This document shows positions 1-11,559 of a stretch of 64,000 bases of DNA, in pieces; position 1 is the first letter of the stretch, and the number at the start of each line of letters is the position of its first letter. The position numbers and the translations under genes were made by a program. This stretch comes from Guadua angustifolia. Taxonomy: Eukaryota > Streptophyta > Magnoliopsida > Poales > Poaceae. The stretch covers positions 21,830,852 through 21,894,851 of the forward strand of contig CM070508.1 in the NCBI GenBank assembly GCA_036346375.1. Reading direction: 5' to 3'. Below the pieces are notes generated by a model. It did no database searches, was not told the DNA's origin, and was given only the letters and a program-made list of their open reading frames with translations.

Positions 1-951
1 CGATTGAGGGCTTCGAGCCCTCCGCCCAAATTGAACGGACGGACTTCTTGAGCAACTTGTAGAGCGGCATTCCGCGCATGCCGAGGTGAGACACGAAACG
101 ACTCAGGGCTGCATGGCATCCCGTCAGCTTTTGGACTCCTTTCAGGTCGCCTAGAGGGCCCATCTTCATGATCGCAGAGATCTTCTCCCGATTGGTTTCG
201 ATGCCACGCTCGGAGACCATGAAGCCGAGTAGCTTTCCCTTGGGGACCCCGAAAACGCACTTCTCGGGGTTGAGCTTTATACGAAACCATCGGAGGTTCG
301 CAAAAGTTTCCTCTAGGTCGGTGATGAGGTCGTCAGCCTTTCTAGTCTTGACGACGATGGCGTCGACGTATGCCTCGACGTTGCGGCCTATTTGGTTGTT
401 AAAGCACGTTTGCATACATCGCTGGTATGTAGCACCGCGTTTTTCAGACCGAATGGCATCGTTACGCAACAGAACGAGCCGAACGGAGTGATGAACGAGG
501 TTGCGAGTTGGTTGTACTCCTTCATCGCTATCAGGTGATAGCCCGAGTAGGCATCCAGAAAGGACAGGCATTCGCACCCTGCGGTGGAGTCGATGACCAG
601 GTCAATGCGAGGCAATGGGAACAGGTCCTTGGGACATGCCTTGTTCAGGCTCATGTAGTCAACACACATTCTCCATTGCCTAGTTTTCTTTTTTACAAGG
701 ATAGGGTTGGCCAGCCACTCGGGGTGGCGAACCACTTTTACAAACCCTGCAGCCAAAAGCTTGGCAATCTCCTCCCCTATGATCTTGTGCTTCTCCTCGT
801 TGAAGCGGCGCAAGCGCTGGGCGACTGGCCTTGAGCCTGGTCGGATGTTCAAGGAGTGCTCGGCGACTTCCCTTGGGATTCCTGGCATGTCAGAGGGCTT
901 CCATGCGAAGACGTCTCGATTGGCGCGGAGGAAGTCAACGAGCGCGCTTTC
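1..951 (-). pseudogene. Reverse transcriptase portion of gypsy pol, inactivated
   Basis: Read on the minus strand, this is the N-terminal and palm part of a Ty3/gypsy reverse transcriptase: a VDYMSLNKACPKD block, the SFLDAYSGYHLI block with its first catalytic Asp, and MPFGLKNA. A missing G in a G-run near 438 then shifts the frame; the following block (the ATYQRCMQ motif and C-terminal palm/thumb) is read in another frame to position 1. The active-site YVDD motif reads Y-V-D-A at 359-373, so the second catalytic Asp is Ala. The upstream frame is separated from gag-protease only by a TAG at 952-954. No active enzyme is expected from this copy. Confidence 0.9.
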
Positions 952-3746
952 CTATTTGGCGGGGAGCGTGGCTCCAACCCGCATGGTCTTGGTCGGATCC
1001 TCGGGGTCGACCGCGACCTTCTTCGTATCCTCGGCGGACTTGAAGGAACCCGGCCCCGACTTGGCGGAGTCGGGGGCGAACTCAGAGGTTTCCCTCCGGA
1101 GGTTTTCGAGCTCGGCGGATGCGATGACCGCCGACGCCAACTCGCAACTACTTTTCTCGCAGTTGTAGGTGAGTTGAAAAGATGAGGCCACGGTGATTAC
1201 TCCCCGCGGCCCTGGCATCTTCAGCTTGAGGTAGGTGTAGTTGGGGACCGCCATGAACTTGGCGTAACATGGCCTCCCTAGGATGGCGTGGTAGGAGCCG
1301 GGAAACTCCACAACCTCAAAGGTGAGGGTTTTGGTGCAGAAGTTGTTCGGGCCCCCGAAGGTGACGGGCAGATCGATCTGCCCGAGCGGATGGGCCTGTT
1401 GGCCCGGGACGACGCCGTGGAAGGGCGCCTTGCTCGGTCGGAGACTTGAGCGAGGGACCCCCATAGCGTCGAGTGTCTCAACGTACAAGATGTTGAGACC
1501 GCTGCCGCCGTCCATGAGCACCTTCGTCAGGCGCTTTGGCCCCACGATGGGGTCGACGACTAGCGGATATCTCCCTGGCTGGGGAATGTGGTCGGGGTGG
1601 TCGGTCCGATCAAAAGTGATCGAGGATTCCGACCACCGGAGGTACTTGGGCACGGTGGGAGCCACCGTGTGGACCTCACGGAAGGCGAGCTTGAGCCCCC
1701 GCTTGTCGGCGTAGCATGCCGGTCCACCGAAAATCATGAGGCAGCCGTCGGGTTCTGGGAACTCGGCGTTCGCCCTCTTCTCATCGGCATCTGGTGCCGA
1801 GTCGCGCTTCTTTCCCTTGCCCCGCGATGACATGGGGGTTCCGGAGAGAAAGCGCTTCAGGACTTCGCAGTCCCAGTACTTGTGCTTGATGAGGTACCCG
1901 AGGTTCGGACACGGGCTGTCCATCAGCTTCTCGAAATGGTCGGGCGCCTGCCGCGCCTGCTGCTTGGCAGGAAGGTCGGTGACCGCGACTAAGTGTCCTT
2001 CGCGGCCTTGTTTCCCTCGCCGCTTTCGATTGTCAGAGCGGTCGGAGGGGACGCCGGCTTCAACGCCAGGCTCTCGCTTGGCCTTCCCCTTGTCGAAGAT
2101 GGCCCCCACAGCCTCTTCGCCAGAGGCGTGATTGGTCGCGATATATAGGAGCTCCTTGGTGGTTCTGGGCTTGACGCAGCCCAGTTTGTGCACCAAGGCC
2201 TTGCAGGTGGTGCCGTAGATGAACACCCCGACGACGTCGGCGTCAGAAATGTCGGGGAGCTCATTGCATTGTTGGGAAAAGCGCCGGATGTAGTCCCGGA
2301 GAGTCTCCCCTGGCTGCTGTTTGCAGCCCTTCAGGTCCCAGGAGTTCCCATGGCGCTTGTATGTGCCCTGGAGGTTACCGATGAATAGGCTCTTCAAATC
2401 GGCCCAGTTCCTGATAGTCCTCGTGGGCAAGTACTCGAGCCAGGCTCGAGCCGAGTCCGCGAGGTAGATGGGAAGGTACTGGATGATGAAAAGATCATCA
2501 GTAGCTCCTCCCGCCCAGCATGCGAGCCGGTAGTCTTCCAAGCAGACGCTGGGGTTCATCGCCCCAGTGTACTTGGTTATGTTTACTAGCGCCCGAAATC
2601 TGGCAGGGAAGTCCGCCTCGTGGATCTCCCGGCAGAATGCCCGTGGCCCTGGGCCATCGGGGCTCGGGCTGCAGTCGTTGCGCCGACCGCTGTCTACGAC
2701 CCATGATTGGGTCGCTTCTTCTATCGCTCTTTTCCGCGCTTCGAGAGTGGCATGGACATCGTGGTTGTTGCCCAAGCGCTGGCGCATCGGGGTGCGTGAG
2801 GCCTGGGGCCGCTTAGGTTGCGGCGCCGTCTGAGCCGGACTCCACTGATGCCGAGCGGCAGCGCGGCTCGGACGGCCGGAGGAGGCGCCGAAGTGGTGGG
2901 AGCCGGAGCCCTAGATGTGCTGCACGGCAACACGCTCCACCAATCCCCGGAGGTTCTGGTAGGTGGCCCTGGCTTCCAGATCCTCCGGCTCGGGGATGCC
3001 GCGGAGCAGCATTGCGGCTGCGGCGACATTCTAGCTGGCATGGGGGAAGAACGGAAGGACGTCGGACCCCTCGGCCAGCTGACGATGCACCTGACGTGCG
3101 CGCGCGCGCTAGACACAAGTGGGGGCTCGGGCTGACTCTGCTCCAGGTCGGCTTGGAGTTTGTCGAGCTCGGCCTTTTGAGCCTCCAACTCATCGCGCTG
3201 TTGCTGGAGCTCGGTGCGACGAGCCTGGAGGCGCTCAGCGCGTTCGCGCTGATACTTCGCCTCCTGCGCCTCGATGCGCTGGAGGATAGCCCCTGGGCTT
3301 GCAGGGGTTGCGGCCGGGTCGGTCACGCCCGCCATATTGCATTCGCGGGTGTGCGGTACGTCCGCAGTGCACTCCACGTCGGAGCTGGAGTCGTGACTGG
3401 AGGAGTCATCCAGTAAGTCCTGGACGGGAGCCGGCATATAGCCGGTCATTGCCACAAGCTGTGAGCCTGCGGGGGGCGACGTCGTTGCCCGTTTGGGCTC
3501 ACACGCGCTGCCGCCAGAGATAGCACAGCGCTGAACGGGCTCTGGCGTCGGGGTCCGCACGGGGGCCTCGAGCCGGAGGTTGCCAAGGTCGTTGGCGATG
3601 GAGTCCAGGCTCCCCGTGGAAGCCTGGTCCGGAGAGGTGGCAGGGATGAGCACGAGCTCTTCCGCCGGAGTGGTGATGAAGTCGAGGGCGTCGAAGCGAA
3701 TCCAGCTCCTCGATGCGAGTGCGCCGTCGCGGGTGAAGGAAGCCAT
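952..3746 (-). pseudogene. gag-protease polyprotein of gypsy element, broken
   Basis: The ATG is at 3744-3746, about 60 nt inside the LTR-PBS junction. An N-terminal region (3090-3746) carries an acidic/Ser-rich stretch and a coiled coil rich in Glu, Gln and Arg (about 3140-3290). Near 3090 the coding signal moves to another frame, which continues to 952. That frame has a Retrotrans_gag core (about 2130-2560, with W-LEYLPTRTI-W and L-DYI-RFSQQCNELP patterns), no clear CCHC knuckle, and a pepsin-type protease site written V-L-M-D-G-G-S-G-L-N (about 1490-1520), where DGGS replaces the usual DTGA/DSGA. The frame has TAG stops at 3031-3033, 2911-2913 and 952-954, each where homologous elements are expected to have Gln. 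Confidence 0.88.
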
Positions 3747-3786
3747 CAAGGAAGTGAATGGAAATCCGAAGATGATGACGCGCGAA

Positions 3787-3808
3787 GACCCCTACCTGGC
3801 GCGCCAAC
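3787..3808 (-). other. Primer-binding site of the gypsy element
   Basis: Directly next to the LTR end the minus strand reads GTTGGCGCGCCAGGTAGGGG. This is the typical post-LTR segment of this group of grass gypsy elements and should prime minus-strand DNA synthesis from a tRNA. I did not identify the tRNA from the sequence. Confidence 0.75.
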
Positions 3809-4746
3809 TGTCGGTGTTTCGAGTACCGGCAAGTAAATTTGTAGTCAAGGGGTCGCGCGTTCCCTCTCCTTGAATGGTTAGACTCAGGGAGCCCAAGATG
3901 TATACTGGTTCGGGCCGAATGTCCCTACTTCCAGTTCGTGGTGGTTCTGTATTGCTCTGGGTGCAGAGGACTGCACAGCGTTACAAGCGAGGGCAAAGGA
4001 CTGGCCTTGTGCGCCTCGTCCGAGTGGGAGAAGTCGGAACATTTTGCTCGTAAGAAAGTTCGTAAAATCCATCCCCTTCCCTGAGGGTCCTGCCTCCCTT
4101 TATATAGTCGGAGGGAGCAGGTTACATGGGAAATCGGAAAAGAAAGGATGGGGTGTCCATGCCTAGGAGTCTTCGTCTTCAGTCTCGGTGACTGACCGGT
4201 GTCTCCTCGCTCCATGCTGGGTCGGTAGACACGTCGAGTGGCATGGGTTTTCGCTTCGACGGGAGTTGGCGCACCCACCCTCTGCGCGCTTGCCAGGTGC
4301 TGACGTCGTAGCGCCTGGCTCTGGCGTGGCCTCGGGAAGGAGTGCATTCTCGCACTGTGCAGGACTGGGCGATGAGACTGGTGCTTGACTTCGGCAGCCT
4401 CCTCGCTACCTTGGGAAGGAGCCACCTACCCCCGCACGATCACTCTGAGCCGTCGTGCCCATGGGGCAGGTGGCCAACTCGAGGTTGACGGGTGATGATC
4501 TGGCGTCCGGCCCCTGGCGAAGATTGCCTTAGCTTGGTCGGAGCTTGCACGACTCCCGACCCATGGCGGAGGTCGAAGCTTGTGAGGCGCCCGACCCATG
4601 ACGGGGGTCGGACCGCCCCTTTGGTCTGCTTGGTTGGGGACGAGTGTCCTTCGTGGCCCAGCGGGGCCTTCGGCCAGAGTTGGGCTCGGGGCAGCCCATT
4701 TGTCATCCTGGGCCGCTGGGGGTACCCATGCTACGAGTACTCGTCA
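3809..4746 (-). repeat. 5' LTR of the left gypsy element (938 bp)
   Basis: On the plus strand the LTR runs from TGTCGGTGTTTCGAG to CTACGAGTACTCGTCA, so it has TG...CA termini. It contains a minus-strand TATA box (4099-4107). The boundary on the PBS side is set by the primer-binding site; the outer boundary by the CA terminus and by agreement with the related solo LTR at 45555-46468, which has the same TGTCGGTGTTTCGAG start and a CCGTCA end. Confidence 0.85.
4099..4107 (-). promoter_or_regulatory. LTR TATA box
   Basis: The minus strand reads TATATAAAG followed by GGAGGCAGG. It lies about 290 bp upstream of the internal end of the LTR and is the only strong TATA element there, so it is the likely core promoter for the retrotransposon transcript. 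Confidence 0.6.
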
Positions 4747-4837
4747 AAATTAAACTTACATCTCCTGATCCATTTGTTGATGAGATGGTCGAGAGGTGAA
4801 TGATTAATTGAAGATCATCCAAAGTCACATCCCCACA

Positions 4838-5056
4838 ATGAAGCAAATCATCAAGACGGCGCTCCAAACTTCAATTGTTGTTCTAGTGGGTGCCCTCTTT
4901 GTCAAGTTGAGGCACTTTTACAAAGATGCAGTTGAGTTGAAGAAACTGGCATCTGACCCGAAGTTGACTACTCAAGAGGAGATTAATAGAAAACATGCAG
5001 AAGTAACATCTGTCGTTAATATATACATGAAAAATGCAAAGATCACATTCAAGTAA
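4838..5056 (+). CDS. Small unassigned ORF with one hydrophobic segment (72 aa)
   Basis: An ATG at 4838 opens 72 codons to a TAA at 5054. The product has a hydrophobic segment near residues 10-25 (pattern TSIVVLVGALFVKL), followed by a charged, helical Lys/Glu-rich region to the end. An in-frame stop at 4805-4807 lies upstream. I do not recognise the family. It sits in unique flank between two gypsy elements, with an AT-rich tail downstream. It could be a small membrane protein, the last exon of a gene whose other exons were lost, or chance. No promoter is evident. Confidence 0.25.
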   Translation: MKQIIKTALQTSIVVLVGALFVKLRHFYKDAVELKKLASDPKLTTQEEINRKHAEVTSVVNIYMKNAKITFK

Positions 5057-5500
5057 CATGTATGATATCTTTTGAATGAATGAAAATATTTATGCTTGAG
5101 TTGTATTTTTCCTTGTCTCTTTTCTGGTTGTATTTTTCTGAGTGTATCACTAGCCCTTAACTGTTTGTGTACTGACCAGCAACATGGTTAGAATACAAAC
5201 AGTTGTTGGATTGATGACCTGTTCACTTTTATTTAGTATTAACAAGCAACAAATCAGAGATAAGGTCATTATAATTTGTTTCAATGTAGTAAGGACTGCT
5301 TATATGAAAAGTCTCTATTAGAAGTTATCTCGCAATCCCACCAGTAACCTCATACATTGCTTTAGAGATGTAATACAGATTATGACTTTGTGATTTTTTA
5401 GAGAATGATTAGAATAGAAACAATTTTTATATACAAAACAAAGAGATATTCATGTAAATGAAATATATAAAAATGGATTTATTTACACAAAAAATCTGTG
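5057..5500. other. AT-rich flank, nothing assigned
   Basis: No coding signal, LTR terminus or inverted repeat that I can support. It does not resemble the LTR-like region at the right end of the split old gypsy element, so that element's 3' LTR seems to be missing or too diverged to recognise. Confidence 0.5.
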
Positions 5501-6480
5501 AAAATATTGGATGTTCCACGTGTTGGACAATATACTTTCATCTTCCACAACAAGTCGAACAGAACCTGATCAGGTTATCGATACTCTAGTAAAGGGACCT
5601 TCCCATTTGGAAGATAACTTATTGAAGTTAGATTGATTCTAGATAAACCTTAGAACTAGATCTTCCACATTAAGTGTTTATGGTTAAACTCTTTCATTGT
5701 AGTATCTTCTTAAACCTTGTAAATAGGTTGCCGACTTGATAGGTGCTCGGTCTCGCTTTTCTTCTAGGAGATTTATGTCATGTTCGCGTTGGTTGTCTTG
5801 ATTGACCTGTTGATAGAGAGTAGTTCGTGTAGAACCTAAGTAAATTTCACTAGGCAACACTGCTTCTGCTCCCTGGACTAGTTGAAAAGGTGTTTCACTT
5901 GTGGCTCTATTGGTCGTTGTGCGTATGGCCTAGACCACAGAGTAAAAGTCTACTATCCAAGCCCCCGAGTGTTTGGTGAGACGATCAAACACTCGCTTCT
6001 TTATACCTTGTATAATCTGGTCATTAGCACATTTGACTGCTCCATTAATCTGAGGATTAGCAACAGAAACGTAACAAATATGTGTGTCTATTTCATTATA
6101 GTAATCTTGAAATAGACCACTAACAAACTATGATCCATTATCAGGAATCAATCAACTAGGAACACCAAATCTAGTGACTATATTTTTTACAAAGAAAATT
6201 TTTCTGCTTGGGCTATAATTAAAACTATAGGCTCAGCCTCTATCCATTCTGTGAATACATCAATCGCAACAAATAAGAATTTAAATCCGTTAGTTGCTTT
6301 TGGCAATGGGACCGACTATATCAATTCCCCATGTCAAAAATGGCCATGACAATGGTATCATTTGTAATTGATTAGCCAGGAGATGTACTTGTCAAGAATG
6401 AAATTGACATTGCTCGCAAGTTTTTACAAGTTACATTGCATCTTGTAAAGCAGTGGGCCAATAAAAACCTTGTCGAAAAA
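5500..6480 (-). pseudogene. Integrase relic of old gypsy element
   Basis: Antisense to the plus strand, this stretch has the block order of a gypsy integrase: the C-terminal segment near 5500-5650, the region around the catalytic Glu near 5990-6070, the Asp-Asn-Gly block near 6130-6150, the first-Asp block near 6290-6340 and the zinc-binding HHCC-side block near 6400-6470. The match is by alignment with the better preserved integrase at 62001-63043. Multiple frameshifts and stops leave no long open frame. Confidence 0.75.
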
Positions 6481-6959
6481 ATTTCCCGACCAGGGTTCAG
6501 TATGAAGCAAGTGCTCCAGACAAGCCCCCATGTATGTCTTTAAGCAATGTTTTTCCCTATTCTCAAGATATACATCGCATTAAAACACCATGTATTCATT
6601 TTCTATAAAAGGTATTGTCGAGAAGTTTGTACATTCGCGCCTTTCGAATTAATCTGTCCTTTTTCATAAATATCCTCAAGCAGTGTCCAATTTTCTAGAT
6701 AGGCATTAAATAGTTTAGCCCAATTTGTATCATGCTCAAGGATTCCAACCTCTATACTGATTGGGGATGTTTTATAGATGTGTCTATGGAAGGTTTGGAC
6801 AAATATTCAAGAAAAACACCTATGGACAGGTGATGGTGAATATCCCAATTTTAATAATTGATTCACTAAGATGTTGTCTTTTCGTAGTATGTATTGGACT
6901 TTGAAATGACTAAAATATTTTTCTAATTTTCTCACTTTATCCAAGCAGTGAGCCATTAC

Positions 6960-7547
6960 CTAATTGGACGTCCTGTATTCCTTACTAACCTAGTTTATGA
7001 CTACTTATGAATCACTCATCACAAGAAGCCAACAGACTCCGATGGATTTTACTGCTCGAAACCCGGCTAGAAGACTTTCATACTCTGCTACATTATTGGT
7101 AGTAGAGAATTATATCTGGATTACATATTATAACTGGTCGCCTTGTGGTGTGACCAATACTATACCAGCCCCCGCACCTTTGATTTCTCGAGAGCCATCA
7201 AAGTATAGTTTTCAATGGTCGGTATTAGTCATATCCTCTATTACAGAGGGCTCATTGTTAGTCCATTTACCGATAAAATCTGCCAAAATTTGATATTTAA
7301 TTATTGTTCAAGCAATGAAATGGATATCAAAAGATCCAAGTTCTGCTGTCCACTTAGTAATCTGAGCAATTGCTTCTTGGTAATGAAGAATACTTCCTAA
7401 GGCAAAAGTTGAGGGAACTGTAATCCGATAGGATTGGAAATAATGTCTCAATTTTTGAGAAACCATTAATAGAGCGTGAAGTAGCTTTTGGATCTGAGGG
7501 TATCTCTTCTTAGGTTCGTACAAAACTTCACTTAAGTAGTAAATAAG
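6960..7547 (-). pseudogene. RNase H (gypsy and archaeal-type) relic
   Basis: A minus-strand frame from about 7547 to 7308 keeps the motif order KRYPQIQKLLHALLM...KLRHYFQ...LGSILH...AQITKWTAELG, the RT-connection/RNase H region of Tat-like elements, matching 63712-63978. Further left (about 7000-7290) are blocks of the second, archaeal-type RNase H domain (TNNVAEYE-like region) that marks this lineage. Stops and indels break the frame. At 7551 the frame runs directly into the inserted solo LTR. Confidence 0.75.
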
Positions 7548-7551
7548 TTTT

Positions 7552-9939
7552 TGTAACATCCCAAATTTTTGGCTTTTCATTTAGTTAATAGTGTTTATTT
7601 GCAATTTGTGCTTTTTGCGAATTTTCTGGATTTAATTGGATTTTCTGAGATTTATTTGAATTATTTTGAATTAAAGTATATTTCTTTTGCCAAAGATTAA
7701 TTATAAATATATAATTTTAAAATAAAGCTTTGCCAAAAATATTTTATTTAAGTCTAGAATAGCTCAAGGTATTTTTGAGATTTTTCTTGGAATTTTTCTG
7801 GTATATTTACTACCCTAAATAAATCAAATTATTTTTCTTATTTATTTTAAATCGAAAATCCTGAGTAATTCGCTTGAACAGTGTTGGGCTCGGCCAAGAT
7901 CTTGTGGGCGACAGCGCCCATCATCTGCGCGTGAGCGGCCGTCAGGACCGTTGGATCAAGATCCGACGGGCTTCATCAGGCCGCGCCGTTTCCACAAACC
8001 CTAGCGCCGTGAGCCGTTAGATTAGCATCGTGCGGTCGATAAACGCCCATACCGATTCGGAAACCCTATCCTATCCGGGCCGTCGGATCGAGATCGCACG
8101 GCTGTGGATCGTCGTCTTCAACCCGGACTCCGAGTCCCGCTCAAACGCGCCGCCGCCGCCGCCGACACGGATTCCAGCCGCCGTACGCGTCACTCGGGGG
8201 GTATTTAAGGACCCAGCGCCCCTCCCGAGGATCACCCGTGTGCGCCGCGCCTTCTCGCTGAAGAATCGTTGTTCGAGGAGTCGTCGTTGAAGCCTGAGAG
8301 CTCGCCGGAGTGCCGAAGGACCTTGCGCCGAGTTTCATCGCCATCGGGAACGTTTTTCGCTGATTTGAAGCCAGTTCCGAACTCGCCGTGTCAAGACGAA
8401 TCAGTTCCGCTACTTCTTCCTCGCCAGGAAGCGCCGGATCACCGTCGGGCTCGTCTTCGTCTTCAATTCCGGTGAACCAGCGCCGCCGAGTTTTCATCGC
8501 CAAGGTCGAAGGTTTCCAACCGTTGGATCGTCATCGCACGCGCTGGATTCGTCCACGTCGCCTCGGTACACAGTGGTTAGCTCGGGTAAGATTTCCGCCA
8601 TTAGATTAAGATCGCGTGGTCAGGAGTGCGCCGCGTCAATTAGGTCAACAGTATTCCGCTCGGGTAAATTTCGGCCGCTCGATTTGAGATGATCGGTCGG
8701 GATTAAGCCACGTAGCCAGATGAATAGCAAACCGATCGGGTAAGCATTAGCCTTCCGATCTAAATCCAGTGGCTGTCATCTCGCCACGTGGAAAGTTAAC
8801 TGTGAGCCGTTAGATTGGTTTTAGACGACTTAGATTGCACCACGTGTCAGCCGTATCGGCTCAGCCCAGGGCTAACGTCAGCCGACGTCATAATTCGGAT
8901 TTTTCTTTACAAAAATAATTCGGAATATTTTGATTTTCCAATTTTAGGGATTTTCAGGGATTTGAATTTTCCGAGGGCTCGTTCTCCCTCATACGAACTC
9001 CGATTGAGGTAATTCAAATTTCTAAAAATTTGTAAAATTGAGATCTATCTATTAGTGAATTTTATTTGATTTTTAGAGTTTGTTTGTTCTTTGGTTTTGG
9101 TGTTTATTTGCTATTTCTTCTCGATTCGCATAGACGTTGAATTGTGCGAGGCTTCGGAAGAGGAATTGGCAACTCAAGAACAATTTCTAGACCAAGACCA
9201 GGAGCTTAACCAAGGCAAGTTGTGCTTTGATCATGTTGCACCCATGATTAGATAGTTGCTATTTTGTTTTAACTATATTGCATGTTATTTCAATCGTACA
9301 AATGATTTCAACCTAAATTGGGATTTACATATCATACCCTTTTGAATCATACCCTATCTTGTCAATTGTATGCCATGATCCACTTGTCACCCTAGATTGG
9401 TTCACTATAGTTGGTTAATAATAAATCAACATGGATGGTTAGATCGAATTAGAATTGCTTAGCCATGTCATGTCATCACATGTACTTGGATCTTTGATAA
9501 ATAATCTTGACTAATGGAATATGGAACAATGTTCTGAATTTGTGTGTCATGTGTGGTCACACGATGAGATTGAGTTGTGGTGGCAATGGATGTCACGCAA
9601 CGATATTGAATTGTTGATGGCACGTGGTGCTTGGTAATCAACTGGGGTGGTTATGATTTTAGATCGGAGCAAGTGGCAAGGGTAGGTATGCCAGGGTGGG
9701 CCCGATGGGCAGAGGGTATGTGTATGTCTTGCTTTGATCAACCCTAAGGACACCTTGCGAGCCTTTGACCTGAGTCAATCATGCAACCACATGTCTGTTA
9801 TGGGGCAGCCTAGCTGACTAATTTGCAATGCCTTAGTCTTGGTACTACCAGTGGTGGAGTGGTTCATCCTTTTTAATGAACTCAGATGGCGCAAGAGGGG
9901 GGCCCTGGATGTGGTAACCAATCCCACCAGTGTTGAAAC
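7552..9939 (+). repeat. Left segment of the solo LTR, with GC-rich promoter-like core
   Basis: The first 300 bp are AT-rich. From about 7880 to 8700 the sequence becomes strongly GC- and CpG-rich, with a TATTTAAGG element at 8202-8210, and then AT-rich again. The GC-rich block probably holds the LTR promoter and first transcribed region. Open frames across it (for example 8030-8290) have no recognisable product and look like composition effects. GAAAC at 9935-9939 is the left duplication of the copia insertion. Confidence 0.75.
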
Positions 9940-11558
9940 TGAAAGACCATGTGGAGGTCTATCCTTATGTGTGATGAGTAATTGACAAGTGTCGAGCTTG
10001 GTTTGACTTGAAATTGAGTTTGATTTGAAGCGAATTGGATTTGAAGCAATTTGAGTGTTGGTTGTTTTCCTAGGGCTACCCGCTTGGGGCGGTAGCATCG
10101 GACCGTTGAGCGAAATTTTGATTAATTAATGATTTCGGATAATCATTGAATATATATGTGGGCATTGCTATGTGAAAGGTTTTCCTTGTCTTTGATGGTT
10201 GCAGGGCGACGGTGCTAGGTTATGGTGAGGCGGAGGATGACCGGGACTAGGCGAGGAGCGTCGGAGGTCTATACGGTTCGGAGATCGCGGAAGATGATCG
10301 GAGATTTGAGTCGGGCAAGCCAAGAAGACAAGGAAAGGAGATGATGCTAGCTAGATGCCACGTGGATCAATGAGGGTCGTTGGATCGCGGTCTAGTTGAT
10401 AGGTTAGCGGGTCTAGGTAGTATGCTTTGAAAACCGTGCAAGAAAACCCATTATGTGTGCGGGTTTTGGGTTAGCCCTTGCATGGCTGTGTGAGTGGGTC
10501 AATCCTAACCCTTAGATGAGTGTCCTAGGGTTGAGGGACTCATCCAAGGGTGGTAGGTGGCCCAAGAGTAGTATAAATAGGGGTGGAGGGGTGGCCTCCT
10601 CCCCTTGAAGGTTTGAGTTGCTCCTTTGAGCTTTGCCCACATGAAGTGAGGCTTTGTAAACCTTCCCACCAGAAATACAAAGAAATTTCTTTACATTATT
10701 CTGAATTTAAATTCCGCATTTACATTATGTCTTTACTTTACGCAATTTAAATTCAGCATTTACGTTACGCATTTACTTTCCCGCAATCTACATTCATGCA
10801 ATTTGGATTTGCCTCCCCTCCTTCTAAATGCTGATCTTAGATGTTTTGAGTGTATTCATATGGTTTTACATCTCTTTTGCACTCTTTGATTAAGTTGAGA
10901 TCATCTTTTCTTTCAAGTTCCAGTTCTGTCCATCCTTTTTGTGTGATTCTTACTGAAGATTGTGCGGGACTCCCATATCCATCTGTAGAAAAATTTTGGA
11001 GTTCACTTGTTGCACCGTTTGGGCGCCATGAGGTGAAAACCGAGCCCCAAATTTTCTGCTCGAAGTTCCTGACTGTCTGTGTTCATAGATTTATGATGAT
11101 TTTTCTACATGGCTTTTTGATCTAAAATTTGGTAGAGAACTTCACGACTCATCTGCTCATAGGGAAAAAAATTCTCATAATTTTTTGAGTAGTAAAAACC
11201 CACCAACCTCCTGTTCAAATTAAAGACAGCTTCTGGAAATATCTGCTTTTGCTTTTCTAAAAGAGACTTTTGTGTCTTGGCTTGATCTCTTTTAGAAAAG
11301 AAGTATTTGAATTGATTCCTCTTTATTTGGACACTTGACAACTAGGATTGTGATTGAAAAATCCTCACATATTTTATGGATCTCATCCATGTAAGCTAGG
11401 ATACACATAGTTGTCTAGTCGTTCGGTTTTACGGGTTTTATGAATTTGAGGAGCACCGGTTTTCATTATGCGATATTGTCAAGATTTTGGTTGGAGTATT
11501 TTTGGGAAAATTTATTTGCGACCATTCACCCCCCTCTGTTCGCCATCTCGATCCTTCA
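9940..11558 (+). repeat. 5' LTR of the copia element (1619 bp)
   Basis: It has a TG...CA structure, TGAAAGACCATGTGG to CGATCCTTCA. A TATA box (TATAAATAG, about 10572) lies in the middle of the LTR. It aligns closely with the 3' LTR; the main difference is about 60 bp near 10930 that is present at about 20295-20355 in the 3' LTR and missing here. Confidence 0.95.
10572..10580 (+). promoter_or_regulatory. TATA box of the copia 5' LTR
   Basis: TATAAATAG within a conserved block (AGTATAAATAGGGGTGG) that recurs in the 3' LTR at about 19935. It is the likely start region for the element's genomic transcript. Confidence 0.65.
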
Positions 11559-11559
11559 A

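Larger units (their letters stand above)
1..4746 (-). mobile_element. Ty3/gypsy (Tat/Retand-like) LTR retrotransposon, 5' half, cut by window edge
   Basis: The element reads right to left. A TG...CA LTR (3809-4746) is followed on the minus strand by a primer-binding site and a gag-protease-RT polyprotein that runs off the left edge, so the rest of pol and the 3' LTR lie outside. The gag, protease and RT sequence belongs with Tat/Retand-type gypsy elements of grasses and matches the other two gypsy elements in this window. The copy is dead: a frameshift in the N-terminal gag (about 3090), three in-frame TAG codons (3031, 2911, 952), a one-base deletion in RT (about 438) and a lost catalytic Asp. 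The base block after the LTR, 4747-4751 (AAATT), should be one target-site duplication; its partner is outside the window. Confidence 0.92.
5500..7551 (-). mobile_element. Old AT-rich gypsy element, left piece (RNase H and integrase)
   Basis: The minus strand carries a decayed gypsy pol: the RT connection/RNase H region (about 6960-7547), an inter-domain stretch, then integrase down to about 5500. It parallels 62001-63978 block for block: the post-integrase segment at 5530-5650, the integrase core at 6130-6420 and the RNase H region at 7020-7540, though much more AT-rich. It is the downstream half of the element whose gag-protease-RT half is at 21812-25690. The two halves are split by the solo LTR starting at 7552; GTTTT at 7547-7551 is one copy of that insertion's target-site duplication. 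Confidence 0.85.

Noticed and set aside
168..1714. Plus-strand open frames over the left gypsy pol/gag
   Set aside because: They lie opposite a clear RT and gag-protease frame, have no domain, and owe their length to GC-rich codon composition.
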